Position numbers and translations under genes: made by a program
In this document: one piece after another, positions 1-7,440 of the stretch
How the letters are laid out: every line of letters starts with the position of its first letter
How positions within the stretch are numbered: the stretch's first letter is position 1
The notes under the pieces: model-generated
What the model saw: only the letters and a program-made list of their open reading frames with translations
What the model was told of the DNA's origin: nothing
Databases searched by the model: none
Source: an uncultured Leucobacter sp.
Lineage (GTDB): Bacteria > Actinomycetota > Actinomycetes > Actinomycetales > Microbacteriaceae
DNA: 15,184 nt
Assembly: GCA_937872275.1 (NCBI GenBank)
Contig: CALMSE010000139.1
Coordinates: 1-15,184 of the forward strand
Reading direction: 5' to 3'

Positions 1-1
1 G

Positions 2-214
2 ATCGACGACCGCCTCGCGCGGGGCGTGCTCTCGGGCGAGGTGCGCGACGGCTCGATCGTGCGGGTCGACGTGGCGGAGGACGGCGATTCGCTCTCGCTC
101 ACGAGCGAGGCGGCGCCGCAGATGGGCGGATCGGCGGGCGCCGCGGGCGGCTTCGGCGCCGCGGGCCCGCACGACGATGACGAGGTCATCGAGGCCGAGC
201 TGCTCGACGACTGA
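2..214 (+). CDS. clpB: ClpB-type AAA+ disaggregase, C-terminal end (5' truncated by window edge)
   Basis: Only the last 70 codons are present, read from base 2 to the TGA at 212-214. The first ~30 residues (IDDRLARGVLSGEVRDGSIV and onward) match the end of the D2-small domain of ClpB/Hsp104-class ATPases, with the usual R-x-A-x-x-x-L-x-G-E pattern followed by a G-x-x-V-x-V-D-V strand. ClpB is a cytosolic hexameric ATPase that pulls polypeptides out of aggregates together with DnaK/DnaJ/GrpE. After this domain comes a Gly/Ala-rich stretch and an acidic end (DDDEVIEAELLDD), longer than the short tail usual for ClpB and reminiscent of an actinobacterial DnaK tail. ClpC is the main alternative because its D2-small domain is similar. 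The gene is convergent with the cupin gene, and a strong stem-loop lies between them. Confidence 0.8.
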   Translation: MDDRLARGVLSGEVRDGSIVRVDVAEDGDSLSLTSEAAPQMGGSAGAAGGFGAAGPHDDDEVIEAELLDD

Positions 215-264
215 GGCCTCGGCGATCGGCTTCTCTGCGGCGCCCCTGCCGCAGCACCGAGCGC

Positions 265-303
265 GAGCGCCCCGCTCCCGGGTTCCACCGGGTCGGGGCG
301 CTC
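265..303. terminator. Bidirectional stem-loop between convergent clpB and cupin genes
   Basis: GAGCGCCCCG (265-274) pairs perfectly with CGGGGCGCTC (294-303). An inner CCGGG-type stem (277-281 with 288-292) closes a six-base loop, so the whole element can fold as one long two-part hairpin. There is no T-run on either side, which is common for actinobacterial terminators. Its position between two converging stop codons (214 and 343) supports a terminator serving both genes. The rest of the 215-342 gap shows nothing else. Confidence 0.6.
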
Positions 304-342
304 GTGCGCGTCGGGGACCCGCGCCTCCGGCCCGGCCTGCGG

Positions 343-696
343 CTATCCGGCGGTCGGGGCCGTGGCCGGATCGGCGACCACCCAGCTCTTCCGGATGGTC
401 TCGGTGACGTGCCACTGCGCCGATGACCCGGCTGGCATGAAGAAGACCTTGCCCGGGGCGATCTCGTGGACGTCGCCGGCCTCGTCGGTGATGGTGCCCG
501 CGCCTTCGATGATGTGGAACATCTCCGCGTCGGTCCAGGACCAGGGGAAGTCCCCGGGTTCGCAGCGCCAGGTGCCGACCCGCACGCCGTCCTGCGCGGC
601 GATGCGCGCGGAGAACTGCTCGGGTTCGCCCGCGGTGGCGCCGGGCACGACGCCCTTCGAGGTCAGTTCGAGTTCGAGTGGGAATACGGAGATCAA
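343..696 (-). CDS. Small single-domain cupin protein (Cupin_3/DUF861-like)
   Basis: This is a 117-residue cytosolic beta-barrel protein. Cupin motif 1 appears around residues 52-67 (W52, E58, H61 and the I-I-E-G turn) and motif 2 around 81-96 (PGKVFFMPAG, then W95-H96). The ending W-x-V-x-E-x-x-R-K is typical of the DUF861 group, which also contains the ureidoglycine aminohydrolase cupin domain. No reaction can be assigned; members may bind a metal and a small ligand. The start chosen is TTG at 694-696 because GGGAGG lies 5 bases upstream. A longer reading from another TTG at 733-735 adds 13 residues but has no ribosome-binding site. The gene diverges from the GntR regulator across a perfect palindrome, so it is probably part of the same regulon. 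It may help sense or process the substrate of the neighbouring operon. Confidence 0.8.
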   Translation of the reverse strand: MISVFPLELELTSKGVVPGATAGEPEQFSARIAAQDGVRVGTWRCEPGDFPWSWTDAEMFHIIEGAGTITDEAGDVHEIAPGKVFFMPAGSSAQWHVTETIRKSWVVADPATAPTAG

Positions 697-701
697 GTCG
701 G

Positions 702-707
702 CCTCCC
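702..707 (-). promoter_or_regulatory. Ribosome-binding site fixing the cupin TTG start
   Basis: GGGAGG on the minus strand (complement of CCTCCC at 702-707) sits 5 bases before TTG 694-696. No ATG or GTG start in this frame has a comparable site, so it decides the start in favour of the shorter protein. Confidence 0.55.
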
Positions 708-743
708 GGGGCGAGATGAAGAAGAACGTAATCAAAAATTTAC

Positions 744-763
744 AGATCTGTGATCACAGATCT
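744..763. promoter_or_regulatory. Perfect 20-bp palindromic operator candidate for the GntR regulator
   Basis: AGATCTGTGATCACAGATCT reads identically on both strands and lies in the AT-rich gap between the divergent cupin and GntR genes. It has nested symmetry: an AGATCT at each end and TGTGATCACA in the middle. The GT-N4-AC core resembles the short GT/AC-type operators bound by FadR-subfamily (FCD) GntR repressors. Its position 36 bases upstream of the GntR ATG and 47 bases upstream of the cupin TTG suits autoregulation plus control of both directions. Flanking -35/-10 boxes are too degenerate to place with confidence. Confidence 0.6.
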
Positions 764-799
764 TGATTTAGGGTAACAGCCTGTGCGAGTCTCGGGGAT

Positions 800-1474
800 A
801 TGAAACCTCAGCCGCACCAGCTTTCCGTACCGAGCGTCGAGAATGTCGTCTACGAAACCCTCAGGGACTTCATCGTCGGCGGTGACTATCTGCCCGGGCA
901 GCGTCTCCATCTGGCCGACCTCGCCACTCAGCTCGGCGTGAGCACCATGCCGGTGCGCGGGGCGCTCGCGAGGCTCACCGATGAGGGGCTGGTCCATCAG
1001 CTGCCGCGGAGGGGCGCGACCGTGGCGCCGCTCGACCTCGCGGAGTACCTCGAACTGCAGGATCTGCGCATCGGGATCGAGGTCGTGGCGGCTCGCTACG
1101 GCGTGCTGCACATGGATCCCGAACGTCTCGCCGAGATGAAGCGGATCCTGGGCGAGCTCTGGGAGGAGACCGAGATCGAGTCGATCATCGCTCTCGAATG
1201 GGACGCCTACCTCACGCTGTACGCCGCCCCCGGGCGCCAGCGCACCGTGAGCCTCGTGCAGGAGTACGGCCGTCTCTCCGAGCGCTACACCCGGTTCATG
1301 TACGGCTTCGAGTTCAAGCACTCGCAGGCCGCGGGGCGCCTGGCGCAGGTGGTCGAGGCCTGCGAGCGGGGCGACGGCGACGCGGTGGCCGAGCTCATCG
1401 CGGGCCATATGAGCGAGGACGCGAGGAAGGTGTCCGGTGCGCTCGAGGTCCGGATCGGGGAGGAGCAGCGATGA
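800..1474 (+). CDS. GntR-family transcriptional regulator, FadR/FCD subfamily
   Basis: This is a 224-residue regulator of normal family length. An N-terminal winged helix (about residues 13-78) carries the typical pattern: a PGxxL turn (32-36), LAxxLGVSxxPVRxAL with the recognition helix at 47-57, then LxxEGLV. An all-helical FCD ligand-binding domain follows (about 90-215). It keeps candidate metal or ligand residues D135, H174 and H203, but the histidine usually four residues after the aspartate appears to be Thr. FCD regulators bind small carboxylates or related metabolites and are released from DNA by them. The ATG at 800 fits the domain start; the ribosome-binding site is weak (CGGGG). 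The gene's TGA overlaps the ATG of SDR 1 by 4 bases, and a perfect palindrome lies just upstream. It is most likely the local substrate-responsive repressor of the catabolic locus. Confidence 0.92.
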   Translation: MKPQPHQLSVPSVENVVYETLRDFIVGGDYLPGQRLHLADLATQLGVSTMPVRGALARLTDEGLVHQLPRRGATVAPLDLAEYLELQDLRIGIEVVAARYGVLHMDPERLAEMKRILGELWEETEIESIIALEWDAYLTLYAAPGRQRTVSLVQEYGRLSERYTRFMYGFEFKHSQAAGRLAQVVEACERGDGDAVAELIAGHMSEDARKVSGALEVRIGEEQR

Positions 1475-2160
1475 CCGGCGCGGCACCCGTCGCCGTCGTG
1501 ACCGGCTCGGGCAGCGGCCTCGGCCGCGCGCTCGCCACCCGGTTCATCTCGGGCGGCTACCTCGTGGTCGGTCTCGACATCCGGACGGGGGAGCCCCTCG
1601 ACGGCCTGACCGAGATCGCGACCGACATCACCGACGCGGCGGCCGTCAGGGCGGCCTTCGAGCGGGCGGCCGGGCTCGGGGAGCTGGAGGTGCTGGTGAA
1701 CGCCGCCGGCGTGTACCCCCGATCCACCCTCGCCAGCTCCTCGGTCGAGGCCTACCGTCTGATCTTCGACGTCAACGTGCTCGGCACGGTGCTCCCCACG
1801 CAGGCCTTCGCCGACATCCGCGGCAGTGAGCGCCGGGGCTGCGTCATCAACGTCGCCTCGGTCGACGGCCTGAATCCGACGCCCAAATCGGTGCTGTACA
1901 GCGCCTCGAAGGCCGCGGTCGTCAGCCTGACCCGGGGCATCGCCGACGAACTCGCCGCGAAGAACGTCCGCATATTCGGGGTCGCCCCCGACTACATCGC
2001 GACGGAGACCGTCATCGAGCTCGTGGGCGGCAACGTACCGGACAACGCGGCCACGCCCGAGCAGGTGGCGAACACCTGCTGGGATCTCAGCCGCACGGGC
2101 GCATTCGCCCTCGTCACCGGCGAGACGCTGGTGCTGCGGAAGAACGCGCTCGACTCCTGA
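1471..2160 (+). CDS. Short-chain dehydrogenase/reductase (SDR 1), classical type
   Basis: This 229-residue Rossmann-fold oxidoreductase is slightly short for a classical SDR. The nucleotide-binding TGSGSGLG is at residues 11-18. D36 at the end of the second strand suggests NAD(H), D52 contacts the adenine, and NAAG is at 77-80. The active-site set N102, S130, Y143 and K147 (YSASK) is complete. The start is ATG 1471, inside the ATGA overlap with the GntR gene and behind GGGGAGGAG; an upstream in-frame ATG at 1198 lies in the regulator gene and is rejected. It probably oxidises an alcohol or reduces a carbonyl in the pathway served by the downstream transporter. The C-terminal half resembles SDR 3 (IATE-x-x motif, W-x-L, short ending), so the two look like members of one subfamily with related substrates. 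Confidence 0.93.
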   Translation: MTGAAPVAVVTGSGSGLGRALATRFISGGYLVVGLDIRTGEPLDGLTEIATDITDAAAVRAAFERAAGLGELEVLVNAAGVYPRSTLASSSVEAYRLIFDVNVLGTVLPTQAFADIRGSERRGCVINVASVDGLNPTPKSVLYSASKAAVVSLTRGIADELAAKNVRIFGVAPDYIATETVIELVGGNVPDNAATPEQVANTCWDLSRTGAFALVTGETLVLRKNALDS

Positions 2161-2161
2161 C

Positions 2162-2179
2162 CGCGGCTGCGCCGCCGCG
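2162..2179 (+). other. GC-rich hairpin between SDR 1 and the solute-binding protein gene
   Basis: CGCGGC (2162-2167) and GCCGCG (2174-2179) can form a six-pair stem with a six-base loop immediately after the SDR 1 stop codon. No T-run follows. In a 67-base gap before a solute-binding protein gene, such a hairpin could be a weak terminator/attenuator or an mRNA stabiliser that raises binding-protein expression. It is short enough to be chance in GC-rich DNA. Confidence 0.3.
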
Positions 2180-2227
2180 ATCCATGACCCGATAACCACC
2201 CAGATCACTCGTACGAGAGGAAGAACA

Positions 2228-3274
2228 ATGGGAAACACGAAGAAAGCCCTGGTCCGCGGCATCGCCGCCGCGGGCGCGATCGGGCTCGCGGCCGGCCTCG
2301 CGGCCTGCTCCGGTGGCGGCGAGGGCGGCGGACAGGTCGTCGTCGCGAACTACGGCGGCATCACGCTCGAGGGCTTCGAGGCGGCCTACTTCGACGACTT
2401 CACCGCCGAGACCGGCATCGAGGTGATCTCGGCCGACGCCGATGTCGCGCGCTACGTGCAGATGTCTGAGTCGGGCGAGAGCGAGTGGGACTCGATCGAC
2501 GCGGACGGCTTCGCGAACGTCGACTGGATCAACCGAGGCCTCGTGCAGGAGATGTCGGCCGACGTGCCGCGGGCCTCCCTGGTGCCCGACGAGTACAAGG
2601 ACTACATCGCCGGCGCCTACACCCAGTCGTTCGTGCTCGCCTATCGCGCGAGCGCCCTCGACCACGAGCCGACCTCGTGGAAGGACTTCTGGGACGTCGA
2701 GGGGCTGCCGGGCAATCGCGGCTGGCCGGGCTACTACATCGGCACCGCGGAGGCGGCGCTGCTCGCCGACGGCGTCGCGCCGGACGACCTCTTCCCGCTC
2801 GACTTCGATCGCGCGTTCAGCAAGCTCGACGAGATCAAGAGCGAACTCACCTTCTTCGAGTCGTACGCCGCCGGCGCGCAGGCGCTGCAGGCGGGCACGG
2901 TGGACATGATCCTCCTCCCGAACGGACGCGTGACCCCGCTGATGGCGGAGGACGACGACGTCAAGATCATGTGGGACGAGAACCTGTTCTACCCCTTCAC
3001 CGGCTTCACCATCTCGCAGGGCGCCCCGAACCCCGAGGCGATGAACAAGCTCATGGTCTACATGCAGGATCCCGCGCGTCAGGCCAAGTTCGCCGAGATC
3101 ACCGGCTACGGCCCCACCGTCGACGGGGCGCTGGAGCTTCTCAGCCCCGAGACCGCGGCGATCCTGCCCGGCACCGAGGAGCACATGAGGAACGCCGTGA
3201 CCATCGACCAGGTCACGCTCTCCTCGCAGACCGACGAGTACGTGCGCCGGTACTCGGAGTGGCTGGCGGGCTGA
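2228..3274 (+). CDS. ABC transporter substrate-binding lipoprotein, PotD/YdcS-like
   Basis: This 348-residue precursor has a classic lipoprotein signal: basic start (K5, K6, R10), hydrophobic Ala/Gly-rich core, and lipobox L24-A25-A26-C27. The mature protein would be anchored on the outer face of the membrane. It begins with the VVVANYGG strand typical of polyamine-type binding proteins. It also has the A-A-L-L-A-D-G-V-x-P-D-x-L-x-P-L-D-x-D-R-A-F-x-K-L-D-E-I segment (roughly 178-205) seen in PotD/YdcS relatives, and a GAQALQAG-x-V-D segment and NGR before the C-terminal lobe. These families bind putrescine, spermidine or other small cations, but the exact ligand cannot be told. ATG 2228 is preceded by AGAGGAAG at good spacing. 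It is followed two bases after its stop by the first permease gene. Confidence 0.93.
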   Translation: MGNTKKALVRGIAAAGAIGLAAGLAACSGGGEGGGQVVVANYGGITLEGFEAAYFDDFTAETGIEVISADADVARYVQMSESGESEWDSIDADGFANVDWINRGLVQEMSADVPRASLVPDEYKDYIAGAYTQSFVLAYRASALDHEPTSWKDFWDVEGLPGNRGWPGYYIGTAEAALLADGVAPDDLFPLDFDRAFSKLDEIKSELTFFESYAAGAQALQAGTVDMILLPNGRVTPLMAEDDDVKIMWDENLFYPFTGFTISQGAPNPEAMNKLMVYMQDPARQAKFAEITGYGPTVDGALELLSPETAAILPGTEEHMRNAVTIDQVTLSSQTDEYVRRYSEWLAG

Positions 3275-3276
3275 GC

Positions 3277-4167
3277 GTGAGCGCCTCCAACCCCGTGACG
3301 ACGGAATTCCCCGCCGTCACGGGGTCCCCCTCCTCGCCCAGGCTCGGCCTCGGACCGGGCACGAAGCAGCTGCTGATCCTGCCCATCGTGTTCCTCGTCC
3401 TCGGCATGCTGGTGCCGATCGTCTTCGTGTTCTGGACCGCGGCCTTCGGCAGCGGCAGCGGAGACGTCGTCTCGGTCGTCACCGATCCGCTGTTCCAGCG
3501 GGCGCTGACGAGGACGCTGCTGATGGCGGCGCTGGTGACGGTGTTCTGCGTCGTGCTGGGCCTGGTCTACGCGCTCGCGCTCCTCATGGCCCCGCGATCG
3601 ATCCGCGTCCTCCTCGTCATCGGCATCGGCTCCGCGTTCGTGATCTCCCTGATGGTGCGCACCTACGGGTGGATCATCCTGCTGCAGCCGAAGGGCCTGC
3701 TCGCCGACATCCTCCACGGCATCGGCATCCTCCAGGGGCCGCTGCAGCTGCTGCAGACGCCGACGGCCATGTACCTCGGCATGGTGCACGTGATGCTGCC
3801 CTTCTCGATCATGCTCATCTACACCGCGCTGATGTCCCTCGACGGCAACCAGCTGAAGGCCGCGCGCAGCATGGGCGCCACCGGCCTGACCACCTTCTGG
3901 CGGGTGGTCTTCCCCCAGATCTCCGGGGGCGTGGTCGCGGGCGCGATGCTCGTCTTCATGATCTCGCTGAGCTTCTACATCACCCCGGCGTTCCTGGGCG
4001 GCCCCGCCCAGCTGACGATGGGCACGCTGATCGGCCGCGAGCTGAGCGGCACGCAGAACTTCAAGTCCGCGGCGATCATGGGCACGATGCTGCTCGTGGT
4101 GGTGGTCGCGCTGTACTTCCTCGCCGAGAAGATCTTCAAGATCACCGAGCGCTGGGAACGACGATGA
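3277..4167 (+). CDS. ABC transporter permease 1, PotB-like
   Basis: This 296-residue inner-membrane subunit of the importer has about six transmembrane helices, the first at roughly residues 31-53. The cytoplasmic loop that docks on the ATPase is clear at 194-213: KAA-x3-G200 continuing to P213, the EAA motif of BPD-type permeases with Lys in place of the first Glu. The start is GTG 3277, two bases after the binding-protein stop, with GGCGGG upstream; the reading frame is open further upstream only as a shadow of that gene. The ~30-residue hydrophilic N-terminus (Thr/Ser/Pro rich) is longer than in many homologues. The TGA overlaps the ATG of permease 2 by 4 bases, implying coupled translation of the two membrane halves. 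Confidence 0.93.
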   Translation: MSASNPVTTEFPAVTGSPSSPRLGLGPGTKQLLILPIVFLVLGMLVPIVFVFWTAAFGSGSGDVVSVVTDPLFQRALTRTLLMAALVTVFCVVLGLVYALALLMAPRSIRVLLVIGIGSAFVISLMVRTYGWIILLQPKGLLADILHGIGILQGPLQLLQTPTAMYLGMVHVMLPFSIMLIYTALMSLDGNQLKAARSMGATGLTTFWRVVFPQISGGVVAGAMLVFMISLSFYITPAFLGGPAQLTMGTLIGRELSGTQNFKSAAIMGTMLLVVVVALYFLAEKIFKITERWERR

Positions 4168-5018
4168 ACGCGATGTCCATGGAGTACCAGTTCCAGCAGT
4201 CGATGCGGCGATCCCGGCCGATCACCCTGCTGCTCGGGGTGCTGCTCGCGGCGTACCTGCTCGTCCCGATGCTCATCGTGATCCCGGCGTCGTTCACCTC
4301 CGGCTCTTTCCTGCAGGTGCCGCCGGACGGCTTCTCCTGGCGCTGGTACATCGAGGTGCTCGAGGATCGGCGCTGGTTCCAGGCCCTGTTCACCTCGTTC
4401 CAGGTCTCGGGCACGGCCGCGATCATCGCGACGGTCATCGGCGCACTCGCCGCGATCGCGCTCTCGCGGAGCTCGAAGGCGGCCAAGGTTCTCCGGCCGT
4501 TCTTCTTCCTCCCCATGGTGCTCCCGATCATCGTCTTCGCACTGGGCCTGCGCCAGGCCGGGCAGTTCGCCGGGTTCCAGGGCTCGCTCGTCCCGCTGAT
4601 CGTCGGGCAGGCCGTGCTGTGCCTCCCCATCGCCTTCCTCACCCTGTCGAGCGGCATGGTGGCGATCGACCCTGCGCTCACGCGCGCCGCCCAGAGCATG
4701 GGGGCGAGCTGGTGGCGCACCGTGTGGTCGATCGAGCTGCCGCTGCTGAGGCGCAGCCTCGTGATGGGGTTCATCCTCGCCTTCGCCTTCGGGTTCGACG
4801 AGGTCGTGCTCGCGCTCTTCCTCGCGCCTCCGGGGCGCAGCACCCTCCCGGCCAAGCTGTACAACGAGGCGACGCAGAACGTGTCCCCGCTGCTCGCCTC
4901 GGTCGCCGGCTACGTGATCCTGGTGACCGTCGTCGCGGTGGTCGTCGTGCTCGTGGCCATGAAAGCAAGCAGTAGACGCGCAGCCCGCCGGCTCGCGGAA
5001 GATAAGGAGAAGCAGTGA
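4164..5018 (+). CDS. ABC transporter permease 2, PotC-like
   Basis: This 284-residue second membrane subunit has a first helix at about residues 19-40 and a further set of helices ending near residue 262. The EAA loop reads RAA-x3-G180 to P193 (residues 174-193), matching the PotC half of spermidine/putrescine importers. The positive C-terminal tail (SSRRAARRL) agrees with a cytoplasmic end. ATG 4164 overlaps the previous TGA. ATGs a few codons in (MSM) could also serve, but overlap coupling favours the first. The stop overlaps the GTG of the ATPase gene. Confidence 0.92.
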   Translation: MNAMSMEYQFQQSMRRSRPITLLLGVLLAAYLLVPMLIVIPASFTSGSFLQVPPDGFSWRWYIEVLEDRRWFQALFTSFQVSGTAAIIATVIGALAAIALSRSSKAAKVLRPFFFLPMVLPIIVFALGLRQAGQFAGFQGSLVPLIVGQAVLCLPIAFLTLSSGMVAIDPALTRAAQSMGASWWRTVWSIELPLLRRSLVMGFILAFAFGFDEVVLALFLAPPGRSTLPAKLYNEATQNVSPLLASVAGYVILVTVVAVVVVLVAMKASSRRAARRLAEDKEKQ

Positions 5019-6061
5019 GCATCGATGTGAAGCTGAGGGACATCTCCCTGACGCTCTCCGACTCGAAGATCCTCGACCGCGTCGGGCTCGAGATCCCCGC
5101 CGGTTCGTTCGTCACCCTGCTCGGCCCCTCGGGGTCGGGAAAGACCACGACCCTGAACGTGCTGGCCGGATTCCTGAAGCCCGACGAGGGGAGCGTGCTC
5201 TTCGACGGTCAGGAGGTGGGGGATCTGCCGCCTGGTGCGCGCCGGCTCGGGATCGTGTTCCAGAACTACGCGATCTTCCCGCATATGACCGTGGGCGAGA
5301 ACGTGGCGTTCCCGCTGGTGGCGCAGAAGTGGAAGGGCGACCGGAAGGCCCGTGTCGCGGAGATGCTCGAGCTCGTGAAGCTCGGCGGCTTCGAGCATCG
5401 GCGCGCCGCCACGCTGAGCGGCGGGCAGCTGCAGCGCGTCGCCCTGGCCCGAGCCCTCGCCCCGAGCCCGCAGGTGCTCCTCCTCGACGAGCCGCTCTCG
5501 GCGCTCGACAAGCAGCTGCGCGAGGCGATGCAGTCGGAGCTGAAGAGTATTCAGCGCGAGGTGGGGGTCACGACGATCAGCGTCACGCACGACCAGTCCG
5601 AAGCGCTCTCGATGTCCGATCACGTCGTCGTGATGAACGGCGGGCGCATCGAGCAGCAGGGCAGCGCGGAAGAGATGTACTGCAAGCCGCGGACGGAGTT
5701 CCTCGCCCGCTTCCTCGGCGAGGTCAACCTCTTCGAGGTGGGCGCGCAGGGCGACATCCCCCCGCTGGCCGAGAGACTTCCGGATCGGGCCGGCGAGCTG
5801 GTCGTCGTGCGGCCCGAGGACTTCTCCATCGCGGAGCTCGGCGGGGTCGGGACGCACTCGTTCCCCGCACGGGTGACCCAGGTGCAGTTCCAGGGCGGTT
5901 CGTGCCGGGTCGAGGTCGTCGTGCCTGGCCGCGATGACCCGATCATCATCCGCGCCAGCTATGGCGGCCTCGGCACGCTCCTCGAACCCGGCCGCGACGT
6001 CGCCGTGGTCTACGACTTCAGATATCTGCACACCGTTGCGAAGGAAGGTGCGTCCGCATGA
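5015..6061 (+). CDS. ABC transporter ATP-binding protein, PotA-like
   Basis: This 348-residue nucleotide-binding subunit powers the importer. All catalytic elements are intact: Walker A GPSGSGKT (37-44), Q-loop Q83, signature LSGGQ (134-138), Walker B VLLLDEP (154-160, E159 catalytic), D-loop SALD (162-165) and switch H192. The FPHMTVGENVAFPL stretch after the Q-loop is typical of the MalK/PotA group. The C-terminal ~100 residues, including the RPEDFSI strand, form a TOBE-type regulatory domain. The start is GTG 5015, overlapping the preceding TGA, with AAGGAGA at 5004-5010. The TGA overlaps the ATG of the aminotransferase, so the enzyme is translated in step with the transporter. This links imported substrate to transamination. 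Confidence 0.95.
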   Translation: MSIDVKLRDISLTLSDSKILDRVGLEIPAGSFVTLLGPSGSGKTTTLNVLAGFLKPDEGSVLFDGQEVGDLPPGARRLGIVFQNYAIFPHMTVGENVAFPLVAQKWKGDRKARVAEMLELVKLGGFEHRRAATLSGGQLQRVALARALAPSPQVLLLDEPLSALDKQLREAMQSELKSIQREVGVTTISVTHDQSEALSMSDHVVVMNGGRIEQQGSAEEMYCKPRTEFLARFLGEVNLFEVGAQGDIPPLAERLPDRAGELVVVRPEDFSIAELGGVGTHSFPARVTQVQFQGGSCRVEVVVPGRDDPIIIRASYGGLGTLLEPGRDVAVVYDFRYLHTVAKEGASA

Positions 6062-7401
6062 GCGGTGGTACGGAGGCGAACGCCACGGCTCTGATGCCGA
6101 GCAGCACGAGGAGGCTGCCTCTCGCGACTCGCGGCGAGGGGGTGTGGATCTGGGACGAGAACGGCAAGGACTACCTCGACGGCTCCTCCGGCCCCGTCGC
6201 CGTGAACCTCGGCGAGTGCCACCCCGATGTGGTGGCCGCGCTGGCCGAACAGGCGGCGACGCTCTCGTTCGCGCATCGGCTCCAGTTCCGCAACGAACCC
6301 GTGGAGCGACTCGCTCGCGACGTGGTCTCGCTGCTGGGGGAGGATTTCGACCGGGCCATGTTCGTCAGCTCGGGATCCGAGGCGAACGAGCTCGCCCTCA
6401 AGCTGGCCTTCATGTACTGGGACGCTCAGGGGCTGCCCGAGAAGACACGGTTCGTCACCACGACGAACAGCTACCACGGCAGCACGCTGGCCAGCATCCA
6501 GATCAGCGGGCAGCCGCGGTACTCGGCGGCGTTCCGCCCGCTGGTCACCGAGAACGAGCGCGTGCGGGCACCGTACCTGCACCGGATCAGGATCGACGAG
6601 TCCATCGCCGACCCGGCCCCGATCGTGCTGCAGCGCCTGCGCGAGGATTTCGCGGGGCTCGATCACGAGCGCACCGCCGCGATCCTGATCGAGAGCGTGG
6701 GCGGCGCCTCCGCGGCGGCGCTCGTCCCGCCTCCGGGCTACTTCGAGCTGTTGCGGGAGCTGTGCGACGAGTACCGGATGCTCTGGATCGCCGACGAGGT
6801 CATGGCGGGATTCGGCCGCACCGGCAGCTGGTTCGGCTTCCAGCACTGGGCGGCCGTCCCCGACCTCGTGGTCTTCGCCAAGGGCGTCTCCGGAGGTTAC
6901 GCTCCGCTCGGCGGCGTCGGCCTCTCCCGAAGGGTCAGCCGGGCGCTGCTCGAGGCGAAGGGCGCCGTCTCCGCGGGGCACACCTACTCGAACAACCCGC
7001 TCGGAGCGGCGGTGGGCGTCGCGACCATCGAGGTCATGCGCCGCGACGGGCTGGTCGCCGCGGCCGATGCGCGCGGCGAGGCGCTGGGCGAGGGGCTGCG
7101 CCGGATCGCGGAGCGCAGCGGATCGATCGTGGACGTGCGCGGTATCGGGCTCATGTGGGGGGTCGAGTTCGGCGATGCCGCGACCGGTCGGCCCTTCCCG
7201 CCCTCGGCGGAGTTCACACCGCGCTTCGTCGAGTCGTGCACCGCCGAAGGGCTGCTGGTCTATCCGGCTCGCGGGGGGATCGACGGGGTGAACGGCGACG
7301 CCGTGCTGATCTCGCCCCCGCTGATCATCTCCGAGTCGGAGATCGCCGAACTGCTCGGCAGGTTCGAGCGCGCACTGCGACGCCTCGAGACCGAAGCCTG
7401 A
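6058..7401 (+). CDS. Class III PLP-dependent aminotransferase (omega-amine/GABA-type)
   Basis: This 447-residue cytosolic fold-type I aminotransferase is of normal subgroup length. SSGSEANE (104-111) forms the phosphate-binding loop, Y139-H140-G141 stacks on the cofactor ring, and D246 in IADEVMAGFGRTG binds the pyridine nitrogen. K275 in FAKGVSGGYAPLG is the Schiff-base lysine. Class III enzymes transfer amino groups from omega-amines, polyamines, GABA, beta-amino acids or diamines to 2-oxo acids. Together with a polyamine-type importer in the same overlapping unit, the simplest inference is that it deaminates the imported amine to an aldehyde or ketone. ATG 6058 overlaps the ATPase stop and follows AAGGAAGG. 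Putrescine, 4-aminobutyrate or an amino-alcohol would all fit; the sequence does not decide. Confidence 0.93.
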   Translation: MSGGTEANATALMPSSTRRLPLATRGEGVWIWDENGKDYLDGSSGPVAVNLGECHPDVVAALAEQAATLSFAHRLQFRNEPVERLARDVVSLLGEDFDRAMFVSSGSEANELALKLAFMYWDAQGLPEKTRFVTTTNSYHGSTLASIQISGQPRYSAAFRPLVTENERVRAPYLHRIRIDESIADPAPIVLQRLREDFAGLDHERTAAILIESVGGASAAALVPPPGYFELLRELCDEYRMLWIADEVMAGFGRTGSWFGFQHWAAVPDLVVFAKGVSGGYAPLGGVGLSRRVSRALLEAKGAVSAGHTYSNNPLGAAVGVATIEVMRRDGLVAAADARGEALGEGLRRIAERSGSIVDVRGIGLMWGVEFGDAATGRPFPPSAEFTPRFVESCTAEGLLVYPARGGIDGVNGDAVLISPPLIISESEIAELLGRFERALRRLETEA

Positions 7402-7430
7402 TATCGACCCGTGCCACTCATCACCGAATC

Positions 7431-7436
7431 GAGGAA
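7431..7436 (+). promoter_or_regulatory. Ribosome-binding site fixing the SDR 2 start
   Basis: GAGGAA lies four bases before ATG 7441. The frame is also open from a GTG at 7411, which would add ten residues (PLITESRNR) not expected ahead of an SDR first strand. The site favours ATG 7441. Confidence 0.5.
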
Positions 7437-7440
7437 TCGT

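Noticed and set aside
1198..1470. Upstream extension of SDR 1 from ATG 1198
   Set aside because: The added ~90 residues are an out-of-frame reading of the GntR gene; ATG 1471 has a ribosome-binding site and gives the proper first strand.
2485..3276. Long N-terminal extension of permease 1
   Set aside because: It is a shadow of the solute-binding protein gene; transport sequence begins only after GTG 3277.
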